Source: Apoderus coryli (taxonomy: Eukaryota; Arthropoda; Insecta; Coleoptera; Attelabidae). From it: a DNA stretch of 64,000 nt. The notes under the pieces were generated by a model, which saw only the letters and a list, made by a program, of their open reading frames with translations, had not been told where the DNA came from and ran no database searches. A program made the translations under genes and the position numbers. Where the stretch lies: contig OU452204.1 of NCBI GenBank assembly GCA_911728435.2, positions 18,538,001 through 18,602,000 on the forward strand, written 5' to 3'. Shown piece after piece: positions 22,509 to 33,600 of the stretch; within the stretch, counting starts at the first letter, position 1; each line of letters starts with the position of its first letter.

Positions 22509-22651
22509 AAACTGACAATCGTTTTACCACTTAAATTAAAACTTTTAAGTTAAGTTTTAATTCTCTCCTGAGGATGCTAACATTGTTAGCGAAACGCGCG
22601 TCGAGATTTAAAAGAAGTGTTTTGGTGAAGTGGTAAAACGATTGTCAGTTT
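22509..22651. repeat. Stem-loop with perfect 24-bp arms
   Basis: The arm at 22509-22532 (starting AAACTGACAATCG) is repeated without mismatch in inverted orientation at 22628-22651. The 95-bp loop contains the hammerhead-like motif described separately. Sequence just to the right (TTCTACTCATCGATTAT at 22669) recurs at 29700, showing that the unit is a dispersed repeat. Confidence 0.8.
22564..22606 (+). ncRNA. Hammerhead-ribozyme-like motif
   Basis: The conserved core order is present. TCTC (stem I, 22564-22567) is followed by CTGAGGA (22568-22574, matching CUGANGA), one extra T, stem II GCTAAC-ATT-GTTAGC (22576-22590), and GAA (22591-22593). Next come a very short stem III ACGC/GCGT-like palindrome (22594-22601), C at the cleavage position (22602) and GAGA (22603-22606) closing stem I. 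The extra residue between A9 and stem II is a deviation, though some natural hammerheads carry one there. The very short stem III resembles hammerheads described in Penelope-like elements, which also occur in this window. Activity is untested. Confidence 0.55.
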
Positions 22652-22719
22652 AGTGTTCTACGCCAAAGGTTCTACTCATCGATTATATAGAGACATTTGA
22701 AAACTCTTTGTTATATTTT

Positions 22720-23110
22720 TGGTTTGCCAAAAATCATCGCTGCCCTTTGAAAAACTAGCCCTTCACGACGAAGTTCTCCCGTAACTCGCAAGACAAAGCA
22801 ACGAAATTTCGAATTCTTAACCATTTTCTGCGTACAGTCGCAACGATTTCTTTACCTCTTCGAAGTCTGTTCTGTCGTGGGAAGAAGGAGTCGACACCGT
22901 TGACTGTTGCAACAAATGAGTTGAGTATGACAATGACATTATAAAAGCTCGTTGAACAATTTTGTTGAAACTACCGGCCTTTCATTTTTTTTATTTTGCC
23001 GCATTAGTTTTCACATACCACTTGGTGAAATATAAAAAACAGAAAGCATGGTATGCATTTTCACACAAAAATTCTGGCTGTCCGGAAGTGTATATTTAAA
23101 GAAATTTATT
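22720..23110. other. No gene recognised; GC-richer patch
   Basis: The stretch about 22740-22930 is noticeably richer in G+C than its surroundings, but no convincing reading frame or RNA motif was found. Confidence 0.3.
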
Positions 23111-23122
23111 GTGTAGGTATAA

Positions 23123-24033
23123 TGGGTGTCCCAATAAGAGTACACTATTTAAATTTGGTGTAATTTTGTTTTCATGCAAGTGGCAACTCTGAAATTTGAC
23201 TACTCATCATCTATAATTGTTCCGATTATTACAAATGGAGGCTACACAAAAGAACAACGCGTTATAATTGTGAAAACCCATTACAAAAATTGAGAAACTG
23301 CATCTAAGAATGGTCAAAAAATTTGAAGAATCTTGTCCGATTATGGACAGGCCGGTCAGTATCTTGAAAACATTGCTGCTGTAAAACTTCAATTCGGTGT
23401 CGTTCTTAACAACTTCAAATGTCAAGAGCTCCACCTTCACCCGTACAAGATTCAGCTTACTCAAGAGCTCAAACCTACAGATTATGCAAAGCATCAGCAA
23501 ATGGTTTAAGGGATAATGGAGCAAAGTGTCGATTTTTCGAAAAAAGTCATATTCACCGATGAAGCGCATGAATGGCTTCATAAATAAACAAAACTGTCAT
23601 ATTTGGGGCTCAGAAAATCCTCACGCGATCCATGAGAAGCGACTGTGTGTGTTAATTTAAATTAACGCGGAATTGCAGGGACTCTGCATTCGTTATAGGA
23701 AGAATCTATTTATTGGATCAACGATTTCCAGACCAAATCATATCACGAAATTGTGATGCTAACTGGCCACCAAGACCATGCCATATAACGGCGTACGATT
23801 TCTTTCTTTGGAGTTTTGTGAAATCTCGATTTTATGCGAATAAACCAGGAACAATTCCTGAGCTCAAGGCCCAGATCCAACGCGTCATCGGTGAGATACA
23901 GCCACCTTTGTGTCATCAGAGGTAGCGGTGGCCTTTTACCGCATATTTTATTTCATGGAAAAAAGCCACAACTCGCTCAAAATATACGTGTTTTTATTTT
24001 TAAATGAAATACTGCATTCCTATTGAGACACCC
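23123..24033 (+). mobile_element. mariner-like transposon, internally deleted
   Basis: The termini are GGGTGTCCCAATAAGAGTAC on the left (23123) and an inverted, diverged partner (CCTATTGAGACACCC) ending at 24033. The interior encodes a decayed transposase. An HTH-like region is followed by VIFTDEAH (first Asp, about 23548-23571), a frameshift, and HIWGSENPHAIHEKR. A deletion removes the second Asp, then ISRNCDANWPPRPCHITAYD and FFLWSFVKSRFYANKPGT follow, with the third-Asp motif damaged. The length of about 0.9 kb against about 1.3 kb for full elements fits the deletion. Confidence 0.75.
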
Positions 24034-24239
24034 GTTATAAACATATAATATTACAAATTAACCAAAATATAAACAAGTTTGAAGAATGCTGCATGTGAAA
24101 TCAGGTAAATTCCCGAACATCCTATTTATATTTTGGAATTTAGAACTATACATACGAGGTGTTGTGCGCACTTTAACTGATTATTAACGTGAACTTTCAA
24201 TATGGGGAGAGAAAAAAGTCAGAAGAACTCAAGTTCCTC

Positions 24240-24640
24240 GCTGCTACGGGTATTAATGTATTGAGAATAAGAAGAATAAGAATGAATAAACAATGTTACA
24301 ACTGAGCTCGCATTGTCGTGATGCACCGCGATTCGTCGTTTTTGATTGGAATTTCAGGCAAGCAAATGGTCGTATACCACACTGAATTAACGATCTTCTG
24401 ATTTTCTAGAGCCACAGTTCGTCATGACCGGATTTCGTGAAGAAACGCGACACCATTTGCTTTTTAACGCTTATGGAACGAACAACTTCTGTTGGCTCTT
24501 TCTCACATTGAAACACCGACACTGCCGATTGACCTTTTCTTTCTGGCTCGTAGGCATAAATCCACAACTAGTCACCTATGACGATGCTGTATACGGCTTT
24601 GGACGCACCACAGTTGTAATTTTTAGGTATTTTGCATTGC
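24240..24640 (-). pseudogene. mariner transposase fragment
   Basis: The minus strand, in shifting frames, reads LWIYAYEPE (first-Asp region, with the D-E damaged), then VFQCEKEPTEVVRS, KKQMVSRFFTKSGHDE, SVWYTTICLPEI, and RRIAVHHDNASS with the second Asp. The order and spacing follow mariner transposases. The N-terminus and the third Asp are missing. Confidence 0.7.
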
Positions 24641-24649
24641 ATTAAGTTG

Positions 24650-25970
24650 ATTGATGCGATGTTCTTGCGTTATACCACGTCCAAAATTCATAATATTTAA
24701 ATCATTTTTTGACCGAGATGAACTTACTGTAACAACACAAATATTACTCGCACGTCAAAACGTTTTCAGTGCGTATACTGTCAAAAATGTCAAACTTCAA
24801 TATGGCAATGACAGATTTCACCTGGCAATACCAGTGTTGCCAGTTCTCTATACAAACTTATACTTGTTTCTTTAATTTCACAAACGATGAGCCATTAAAT
24901 GATCAACTGCAACTGCAAGTAACAAACAACGAGTATTAGGTACTACGTAAGACAACAACGCAGGCATATTAAATAGATAATAATTATTATTGTAAATACT
25001 CTAATATCCAACTGATTAATGTTACTAAATTCACTAATAATTCATTATGACAATATAATCGAATACCTCTATGTAATTAACGGCGAGAAAATGAAATATT
25101 TAATACAAAAAATTCAAACTAGAGATTTAGTTGGATTAATATATGACAATAACATTTGAAAAATATCGATTATTATTAATTCGTTTGCCATTATTTACGA
25201 CCGTTGTAAAAAATTGATTTATTATTCTATTTCGATTTTGCGTCATATATGATAACAATTTTTATTAGACTTTCTATTTTTAATTTGTTTAAAACACCAT
25301 CAGTTCGAGGAGCCACAAATTCTGAGAAGTGACCAGCAATTCTAAACACTATGCGTCCGCAAATGCTTCGTTCTTAAGATAGAGGGTGTTAATTTAATAA
25401 AAAAAAAATGTTTTTTCGCCCGCATCTTAAAAATCCTTTATCCAGTTTTATTGTAACATGGCAGTCTCAAGTCCAGTGGCGTCCCGAGCTAATATTTTTG
25501 ACAAAAAGGGGACGCCACACATGAATTAATAATTCTATTCCGTAGATTCTCTTCACTTTCCATTTCCAAACACCAATTATTTTTGAAATATTTTCACAAA
25601 ATTAGGATTTATCACAAGATATTAGTATTTCTTTGCTTTATTCTTGAACCGTATTGATTTTCTTCAATTTTTACCAGTAAATTCTTGGGAATGTTTAGGC
25701 GGGCTTATACAATAGAAGTTTTCAACTTCTTGTAAGTTTTTTTGTACTGCTCTGTTGTAGAAATGTAGAATTATGTCGAGGTGGGAGACGTCTAAAAGAC
25801 AAACATGAAATTTAAAAAAAATTGACTAATATTATTAGCGTATTTTGACCGGAAAGGCGTGTTTTGGGCAATTTTAGATGTAAAGAAGCATTTGTTTTTA
25901 AAGGCTGTCAGTCTAAATACACGAATAAAAACTGAAAAATATTAATTTCCGTAACAAGTAATTATAATAA
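24650..25970. other. No gene recognised
   Basis: AT-rich DNA with a possible MITE end at about 25383-25400 (AGAGGGTGTTAATTTAAT). No coding motif is seen. Confidence 0.35.
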
Positions 25971-25974
25971 TAAT

Positions 25975-26110
25975 TTTTTTTGGACGAATAGACAAAATTC
26001 TAGGACGAGCCGTAGGCGAGTCCTAGAAGTCTGTGAGTCCAAAAAAACTATTTTCGGACGTGTTGCGTACAATATTTTTTCGGCAACCATGTAGAATAAT
26101 GAATCAATGA
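25975..26110. repeat. Hairpin segment similar in layout to the Crypton-like palindrome
   Basis: The core CTAGGACGAGCC-GTA-GGCGAGTCCTAG (26002-26028) is a perfect palindrome with a 3-base loop, nested in a longer weaker one (TTTTTTTGGAC ... GTCCAAAAAAA). It is followed by TTCGGACGTG and a TTTTTTCGGCAACCATG string. The same layout occurs at 11271-11400. Confidence 0.6.
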
Positions 26111-26284
26111 GACGACACATTTATTTATTATACATTTTAATTCTTATTCGCCTACTTGCACATGCCCCACTCGAATAGTTTCGGTTTTGGAGAGCGACGA
26201 CAGAATCGGCGCTTGTAGGAAGTTAAGGAACAAGTTCACGGCTGGTAGGTACTGATAATATTCCGAGCTTTCTGGTAAAGGATT

Positions 26285-27886
26285 GTGTGTCCCACCAACA
26301 TATTTCCTTCATTGTGGAAATCTGCTAGGATTATTCCTGTATTTAAAAAGGGCGATACAGCATTAATTGACAATTATAGGCCTGTTGCAATGGTCTGCAA
26401 TTTTGCCAAAATTTTCGAGATTGCCTTGCACAGTAAACTGAATCCGCAAGTAAAAATTTTATTGTCTCCATATCAGCACGGTTTTATTGGAGGACGTTCT
26501 TGTCTAACTGACTTGTCGTCCTTTTCACATAGCATATGTGAGGCCCTGGATGATCGATCTCAGGTAGATGTTGTATATACGGATTTCCGTAAGGCATTTG
26601 ACCGCATTGACCATTATATACTCTTGAAGCATTTAGATAGGATTGGTTTTTCCAATGGGCTTGTTCAGCTGTTTGAATCTTACCTTGTCGATCGCATGCA
26701 GTTTGTTGAGTGTGAAGGTTATAAGTCCAGAAAGTTTGCTTCAACATCAGGTGTGCCACAGAGATCAAACCTTGGCCCACTATTGTTTAACATCTTTATT
26801 AATGATCTTGTTGAAATTATAGAATGTCCCAAATTGGCTTATGCTGATGATCTAAAGATATTTTGTAGGATTGACTCCATAGAGGACTGCGTGGTACTCC
26901 AAAACGCACTGCGAGTTGTCGACAACTGGTGCAATCGAAATAAGCTCTATTTGAACATTTCTAAATGTAACGTTGTTAGCTTTCACAGAGTGAAAACCCC
27001 AGTAATTTGGAATTTCACTATTGGAGCTGTACCCATTGAAAGACTTTCGCAGGTTCGAGACTTGGGTGTATTGTTTGATGAAGCTTTAACCTTTGTTCCC
27101 CACTATGAGCACTTGTCCGCATCTGCATCCCGTATGTTGAGGTTTGTGATCAGAAACACGAAAAAGTTTAGCAATATTTCAACCATTAAATTATTATCTT
27201 TTTCATTTGTGCGGGCTAGACTTGAGTATTGTTTGATCGTGTGGAATCCCTTGTATCAGTGCCATGCACGTGCATTAGAGGCTGTGCAGAGGCGATTCGT
27301 AAAGTATTTATATTTTAGGGAGTTTGGAGTATATCCAGCGAGGGGTGCAGATCACGATGTCCTGCTTTTGACATTACATCTTTGTGGATGCGGCGAATGG
27401 TCTCTTCCGTCAGGTTTTTGTATAATTTATTGCATAATAAAATCGAGTGTGCGTTTCTTCTTGGCTGTCTTCGGTTTCGTATTCCTAGAACAGAGTCGAG
27501 GTCTGATAACACCTTTTATCTCAGCATGGCTAGATCCAATGGTTTGCTGCAGAGCCCTGTGTATTTTATCTGCTCCGTTTTTAATGACTATTGTGCGGGG
27601 TCGGATATTGGTGTGGATTCTCTGTCTGGTATTTTGAGCCACATGAATGTTTAATTTTTTGAGTTGATTATTTTTGTTTAAAAACGTTGCACTTAATTAT
27701 AATTGTTTACTAATAAGATTTAGCATTTTTAACTGATTTGTATAATTGTGAACTTGTCGTTTTTGTTTTTTATTTAAGTTTCAAATTGTAATTTTATTCT
27801 AGAAATGAATTTGAATTTTCTGTAAGTGCGTCTTGTTACCTGTTGAAAATAAAGAGCTTATTATATTATTATGATTATTATTATTT
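26285..27886 (+). pseudogene. CR1/Jockey-like RT, best-preserved copy in the window
   Basis: A continuous 450-codon frame holds most of the reverse transcriptase. It has the fingers (KSARIIPVFKKGD, NYRPVAMVC), QHGFIGGRS, the palm DVVYTDFRKAFDRIDH, SGVPQRSNLGPLLFNIFIND, the catalytic LAYADDLKIF, NKLYLNISKCNVVSF, RDLGVLFDEALTF, and LEYCLIVWNPLYQCHA. After about 27360 the correct frame is lost, although the C-terminal region continues in shifted frames. In the otherwise invariant PQGS motif the Gly is replaced by Arg. The 5' part (endonuclease, fingers start) is truncated near 26280. The 3' end is an AATAAAGAGC signal followed by an ATT-rich tail to about 27886. Confidence 0.9.
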
Positions 27887-27984
27887 GAATTAAACAGAAC
27901 AGAAAATACTACATACTACATATGAACAGAAACATTTTAATTCTTATTTATATTAATATCTATATTAAAATTCGAGCAGTTGCT

Positions 27985-28100
27985 AATATTGAAGGGGGCA
28001 ATTTGCCCGGTGAAACAAAGTCCACTAACGAAGGCCTGACAAGAAATAACAACTCCATTACCTACATCTATTCTTAAATAAAGCCTCCCGCTAAAATCTG
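27985..28100. repeat. Partial copy of the 59.1 kb MITE family
   Basis: GGCAATTTGCCCGGTGAAAC at about 27999 and TAAAGCCTCCCGC at about 28081 match, in the same order and spacing, the interior of the inverted-repeat element at 59097-59327. Here the outer arms are not preserved. Confidence 0.7.
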
Positions 28101-28109
28101 CTTAATGTA

Positions 28110-31080
28110 TCAACTTAAATAATTTAATAATTATTTTCGATGACTAGTAATTCATTCCCGCCAAAAATTATTTTATTTATAGTAGATAAAATTGATAAAC
28201 ATGAATGCACTTAATAAGAATTAACAAAAGTGAAGTTATATTGCTCAATATACCAAATAACCGTTATTTATTTAACATTTTTATGGATTTTTGATTTTTA
28301 TTGCAAAAATAAACCGCAACACTGTACCTATCTTGAATATAGTATTAATTATTATTATCTTTTTAAGTAGATAAACATATTGCACCACATTGTTAGTAAT
28401 AGCAACTAATTCTGCATTTTTTTTCTATCTAACTTATAAACAATTAAATAAATAAAAAAACGTAAATAACAAATTTTATTTATTTATATAAACATTACAT
28501 ACTTAAATGTTACAAGTTTATACTTGAAAGAAATCAGTTAAACTAAGATCAAAAAATCGCTTGCAAAGCCGCAAGTTTTTTTGCAATTCCAACTGAGATT
28601 AAAAATTCTATACCATGCTTGTTTTAATAATAATAATAATCGTCTTTATTGATGCAAAAAAAAAATATAAAAAAGAATAAAGTAAATTAAAAAAAAATAG
28701 TAAAGTAAAATAAAGTTAACAAGATTAGTCATGTCAAAGATTAATCTACACAATAGATAGTCAGCGTATATGGGAAAGAAAACAAAAATTGAAACTGTCT
28801 CGACACGAGCTACATCTATTAGAAAAACATGTAACCATGGAAATTATGGAAATTGTAGATGGTGTTATATGTATTGTGTTGAAATAAAATAATCATATGG
28901 GCAATGTTAGACAAGGACGAGTATACTTTCCCCTACGAGGTGGGAGTTTGTTTTTATATTATAGGTATCATATATGTACTACTGTGCAGCAGTGTTTTTT
29001 GTCGGTTAATATAAAATTATATGGTATACGTACACCTATCTACGCAAAGATTAATGTGTATGGACGAAAATAAAAGAAATTACTATAATAGTATAAATAT
29101 ACAGGGCTGGTTCATTAAATGTTTTAGACAATAATTTTAAATGACTAAAATAATATTATTTTAGTCATTTAATTTTAAATTTCGTATATAAGGATGCATC
29201 AAAAAGTTATATTTAAATTAACGAAATTTGGCGTTATAGATAGGACTTCCGCTTATTATCTGATTCAGTTTTAAGGATCAAACTCAAACAGCAGATTCAA
29301 CTTGTTAACATTATGAAAAAATAAATCTCAGACTCATACAGGCGTGAAATGCTACCCTAACTTTTTTATGCACATTTTTTGCGTGTGTTTCAATTCGGAG
29401 ATGTAAAATCTAACAAATTATATACGTAATAAATGTATCCTTCTGTGATATTGATAGAAAGTCATCGTTATCGCGTATTATCGATTTTAAGAAATGTTAA
29501 TATTAAAAAGGCTGTGCTTTTTACAAGTTGCTGAAGTAAATAAGGTTTGAAATTTCCAGCATGACAATAATTATTTAAAAAAATACGGTTTCGAAATGCA
29601 GGATGTAAAAAATTAGAATTTTTAATCTGTTTTTAATGAAAATTTAAATCTATTGAGAAACATGGTTCAGGGTTTTTGTGAAATGTATTTTACTCCAAAG
29701 ATTCTACTCATCGATTATAACCGAATTAATTTACTCAAAAATATCTATACTAGTAAAATAACACAATTATCACAATTAGGTTCAAATTCTGCAACGCCGA
29801 ATTGAAAAAAAACTTACAGTCTCCCTAATATTGGTTTTTGTGCAATGATCATAAAACTTTAAAAAAATAACGATTTATGTAGATTGTATTGTTAACACGT
29901 TTCGTAAAAAGCTTTAAAAACCCACCAACAGGGTGTTAAAAGTATCACGACAATAACTTTTTTCATGTTTTAACAAGTACAATCGTCTGCTTCAGATTGA
30001 TCCTTAAAAACTGAATAACAGTTTCTCTATATAAAAAAATAAAACTCGTAAATATCATCCCCAAACATTTAATTTGAATACAATTACATAACACCATATT
30101 TGAAAGTAAATAAAAAAAAACAGCATTACCTAGTTTAACAGATTTGCAAATTGCAAATCAAAGTATCTATGTATACAGGGTGTTGCATAAGTACTTGTAC
30201 AAACTTTAAAGGGTGATTCTTTGACTAATTTTAAGATACAAATTTCATATGTACATTCAAAGTTCAAAAATAATATTATATTTAGGATTATATGCTTGTT
30301 CAATAGCATCGCAATTTGGTGCAATTCGGGATACAGGTGTATTGATGACACCAGAGCTGTCAAAAGAACTAATAAAAAATACGAAAAATAACAAAATATT
30401 AGTCTTTAATATACCAAACTTCTAAGTAGATTCAATTAAAATTTCCGTTTTGATGCCTTAATAAACAAAACAAACAATGTGTAAACCTATGAAATTTTTT
30501 TTTTAACCTATATACTTAGATTTATATCATTTTAAAAACTAACCTCATTACATTAAATCTTTCTATAACGCTCTCGATATTTGATATTTCTAGATATACA
30601 GCTATTAAGCGTTATATAATATACAGGGTGGCCCATTAGTGTGTGGGCGGAAGATAGCTAGCGCAATCTATAAGCGATAGACAAAAAAATCCTTTACAAA
30701 ATTTTAGGACCTGAAGAGATCTACAACCAAAAATGTTTTTAATTACATAGGGTAGTTCACAAACGCGCAGCGGACCAAACCTGCTTTTTCTTGATGCGAC
30801 ACTCTGTATATTTTAACATATATAAATGCCGCTCTAAAGGACAAGAAAAATGACATACGGGTTGCCTAGGTGCAGTAGTTTTTGAAATATTTGTAAATAA
30901 GGGTTAATTTTGACATAAATTTAAGGCGTTGACTAACTACAGAAACAAAAAAAAATAATTTTTCGAGAGGGGTCCAAAAAGTGTTTAAATCGATCTTGTA
31001 TATCGAAAACTACATGTGTTACACAAAATATGGTTATGATATGATGTTCCATGTCTAATTTGTCCAAAAAGTCAGTTTTT
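28110..31080. other. No gene; scattered transposon ends
   Basis: The stretch holds a retroelement-type tail on the minus strand ((AAT)n CGTCTTTATT at 28625-28650), a palindrome at about 29126-29180, and a partial copy of the hammerhead-bearing repeat near 29700. Several mariner-like outer ends also occur (TACAGGGTGTTGCATAAG at 30175, ACAGGGTGGCCCATTAG at 30623). No coding region is recognised. Confidence 0.4.
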
Positions 31081-31089
31081 CTGTTAAAA

Positions 31090-31310
31090 GGCCGAGAACC
31101 TGTGAAGTGAGCTTACCTCTTACGCCCACGTATTAACCCATTAATTCCCAAGCTTGGAAAATCAAACAATTTCGGTGATTTTAGTTTATTTTATTATTAA
31201 ACCTATGTCCAAATAACTGTTTATCAGGTTAAAAAAAAATACAAGTTTTTAGTTTTCTTACAAAAAAATGTTGCGTATACGCAACATTGGGATTTACGGT
31301 AAACAAATAC
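31090..31310. other. Probable terminal region of the piggyBac copy
   Basis: It contains TTAACCCATTAATTCCCAAG at about 31133 and a TGCGTATACGCAACATTGGG palindrome-like string at about 31272. Such motifs are common at the ends of piggyBac-like elements with TTAA targets. It lies downstream of the truncated minus-strand piggyBac reading frame, fitting the element's 3' end after an internal deletion. Confidence 0.45.
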
Positions 31311-31394
31311 TACTACTACTTAGTGTGAAATATTTCAAAACAGTTTGTGTGAAGATGCACCTTAAATTTAGCACACATGTATATTGTGTTGTTT

Positions 31395-32045
31395 TTACAC
31401 TTTCAGCATCTTCTTCTTGCTTTGTTGTCTTTTGACCAATAGAGTTTTGTAGCTGGTAACCGTATGGTATCCCGAAAAAATGAGTATGCCGAAAAATCGC
31501 TTTAGGCTTGTTTTATCAATATCAAATGAATGCCTATTATTGTCGTGAGCATATTTTCTTCTACGAGTATAATATATTATTTTTTCCCAAACTTCGTCAC
31601 TGAAGTACAAGGAAAAAACTTCAAAAGGGCTTTTTCCACAAACTCTGTTTTCAATTTGTTCCAAGATATTATTTTCTTCATTATGTGGTCCTGTTGTATA
31701 TATTGGGGTCTCTTTTCTCCACTTCGGTAGAGTTTTCTTCGACTTCATTTTTATATTTTTTGCACATAGTTTTGCTTTTTTTGAATTTGACGGTAAAGAT
31801 TCATCATCTAAGGCTTCAGAAGTATCAGGCAAATTTGCGTGTATTTCGTAGGTCCCCGCAACATCTGATAAATCTTCAACGTTTTCACATATATTTTCGT
31901 CAAGCTCCTCTTCGTCTGTAAGTGCATCTACGGGTGGCGGAATATATACTGCATCCACGGTATCAGTCTGCAGTAAATCCTCATCCTCCTCCAATATAGC
32001 TAAAAGCTCAGCAGATAACTAAGGCATTCTGTTTTTCCAAGACAT
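31395..32045 (-). pseudogene. piggyBac-type transposase, N-terminal third
   Basis: The frame starts MSWKNRMP at 32045 and meets an in-frame TAG at codon 9. It then continues open from about 32018 through an acidic N-terminus (EEDEDLLQTDTVDAVYIPPP, DALTDEEELDENI) to the start of the conserved domain: LEQIENRVCGKSPFEVFSLY, FSDEVWEKIIYYTRR, and KRFFGILIFSGYHTVTSYK. It ends at 31395, so all catalytic acidic residues are lost. The FFGI-L-I-x-S-G-Y block is typical of the piggyBac (DDE_Tnp_1_7) fold start. The copy is dead by nonsense codon and deletion. Confidence 0.8.
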
Positions 32046-32059
32046 CATTATAACCAAAC

Positions 32060-32815
32060 AAATTATTTAAAAAAAAATTAACAAACAGAACCATAATTAT
32101 CACTTACTTCAAGTCAATATTTTCCAGAGCTTCACTTTATATTTTATATATAATATAATTTTAAATAACAATAATTATAACTTAGTATCTTTGTTGACAC
32201 TCACTAAGAAGAATCACACACAAATTATATAAGAAACAAAATAAATGCTACCTAATTGTGGGTCAGCGAAGGGCGCGTTACAATTTCGAAAAGCACATTG
32301 GTTACGACTTAATTTCGAATTGTTTCTTTCCATTTTCACAAAACACAAAAATTATTTAGTCACTAACTAGGAAGTTTCTCAAATAAAAAAAAAACACAAC
32401 ACAAAATAATATAATTAGTCTAAAATTAGAAAAACACAAAATAAGTTAAAAAATATTCACAAAAAAAATAACTACGCAGCCAAAGATTAAATTTAATTTA
32501 ATATATTAGGTAATTCTCTTCAAAACAAAATCAGTAGGTATGAAAACAACCATAATATGTATACCTAATATAATATAGGTAGCACTGATAATTTTTTTAT
32601 TATAGGTATTATAAGATCTACAACAATCTTGTTACATCTTTGCCACATTGTCTACGTGAAATATTTAAAATATATGTAATAAATTGAAAAAGTATCTAGT
32701 CAATTCTTAAGTGGAGTTATAATTTTGACAAAGAATAATGTACATTAATACCTACTTGATTTCGGTATTGGTATAAAAGTCTAATATCCACGAAATAAAT
32801 TTAATATACCTAATA
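32060..32815. other. No gene seen
   Basis: AT-rich sequence upstream of the piggyBac remnant; no motifs. Confidence 0.4.
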
Positions 32816-32819
32816 ATCA

Positions 32820-33052
32820 TTAATCCATGCCATACAACATGTTTCAAGACTAGACCAGTCCCATAAACAGTGGCGAGCAATAATTAAATCAAAAGCTTTT
32901 AGCTTTTAGATATTTAGATTTTTTTATATACATCAACAAATTATTACAATGGAGCCAGAAGTATGTTTCTATCTAAAAGCTTTTCATTTAATGATTGTTC
33001 GCCACTGATCATGGGACTGGTCTAGTCTTGAAACATGTATGACATGGATTAA
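32820..33052. mobile_element. Foldback MITE, 233 bp
   Basis: Left arm 32820-32900 (TTAATCCATG, GACTAGACCAGTCCC, CAGTGGCGAGCAATAAT) pairs with right arm 32972-33052 in inverted orientation with few mismatches. About 70 bp of AT-rich loop lies between. It has no coding capacity, and I could not settle the target duplication. Confidence 0.85.
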
Positions 33053-33109
33053 ATATTATTATATTAAATTTAATTCATAGAGATAAGGCTTTTATTTCAA
33101 TACTGTACT

Positions 33110-33600
33110 TGTAATAAATCACCCTGTGTGTTTCTTTTACCGACGAATCGGCAACAGCACGACACACACCACATTCGCTTGTTTTTTTTTTCTACCCTCC
33201 CTACGTATCCCCTCCAGATTAATACAGAATTTCATCAATCTCTCTCTCTGACAATACAGCATTGTCGGTGCATAACTGTTGCAAATGATGTAAATAATTG
33301 TTATACGTTGCGTTTTGTTTCTGATATTAATAAACTACAAAACGGTTTCTGGCTGTGACAATACTGCTCTATGCTTTACACGCTAGTCTACGCCACGTAG
33401 TGGCTGGCATACTTAGAGATGTTCTCATTTTAATGCATTGGGCTGACTATCTATTGTGTAGATTAATCTTTGGTCATGTAATTATGGCGAAGTTTAGCAT
33501 TAAGCTATTCTTCCACTTAACCATAATATAACAGTACTAGAAAAAAAATAAATAAAAAAATATATAAAAACAATTTGCCCGTGATGTGTTAAAATTTTTA
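33110..33600. other. No gene recognised
   Basis: A more GC-rich patch (33120-33300) with a CT-rich tract is flanked by AT-rich DNA. The 76-codon open frame in it has no recognisable motif. Confidence 0.3.

Noticed and set aside
23207..23581. 124-codon minus-strand open frame
   Set aside because: It overlaps the plus-strand mariner-like transposase, whose first-Asp block explains the sequence.
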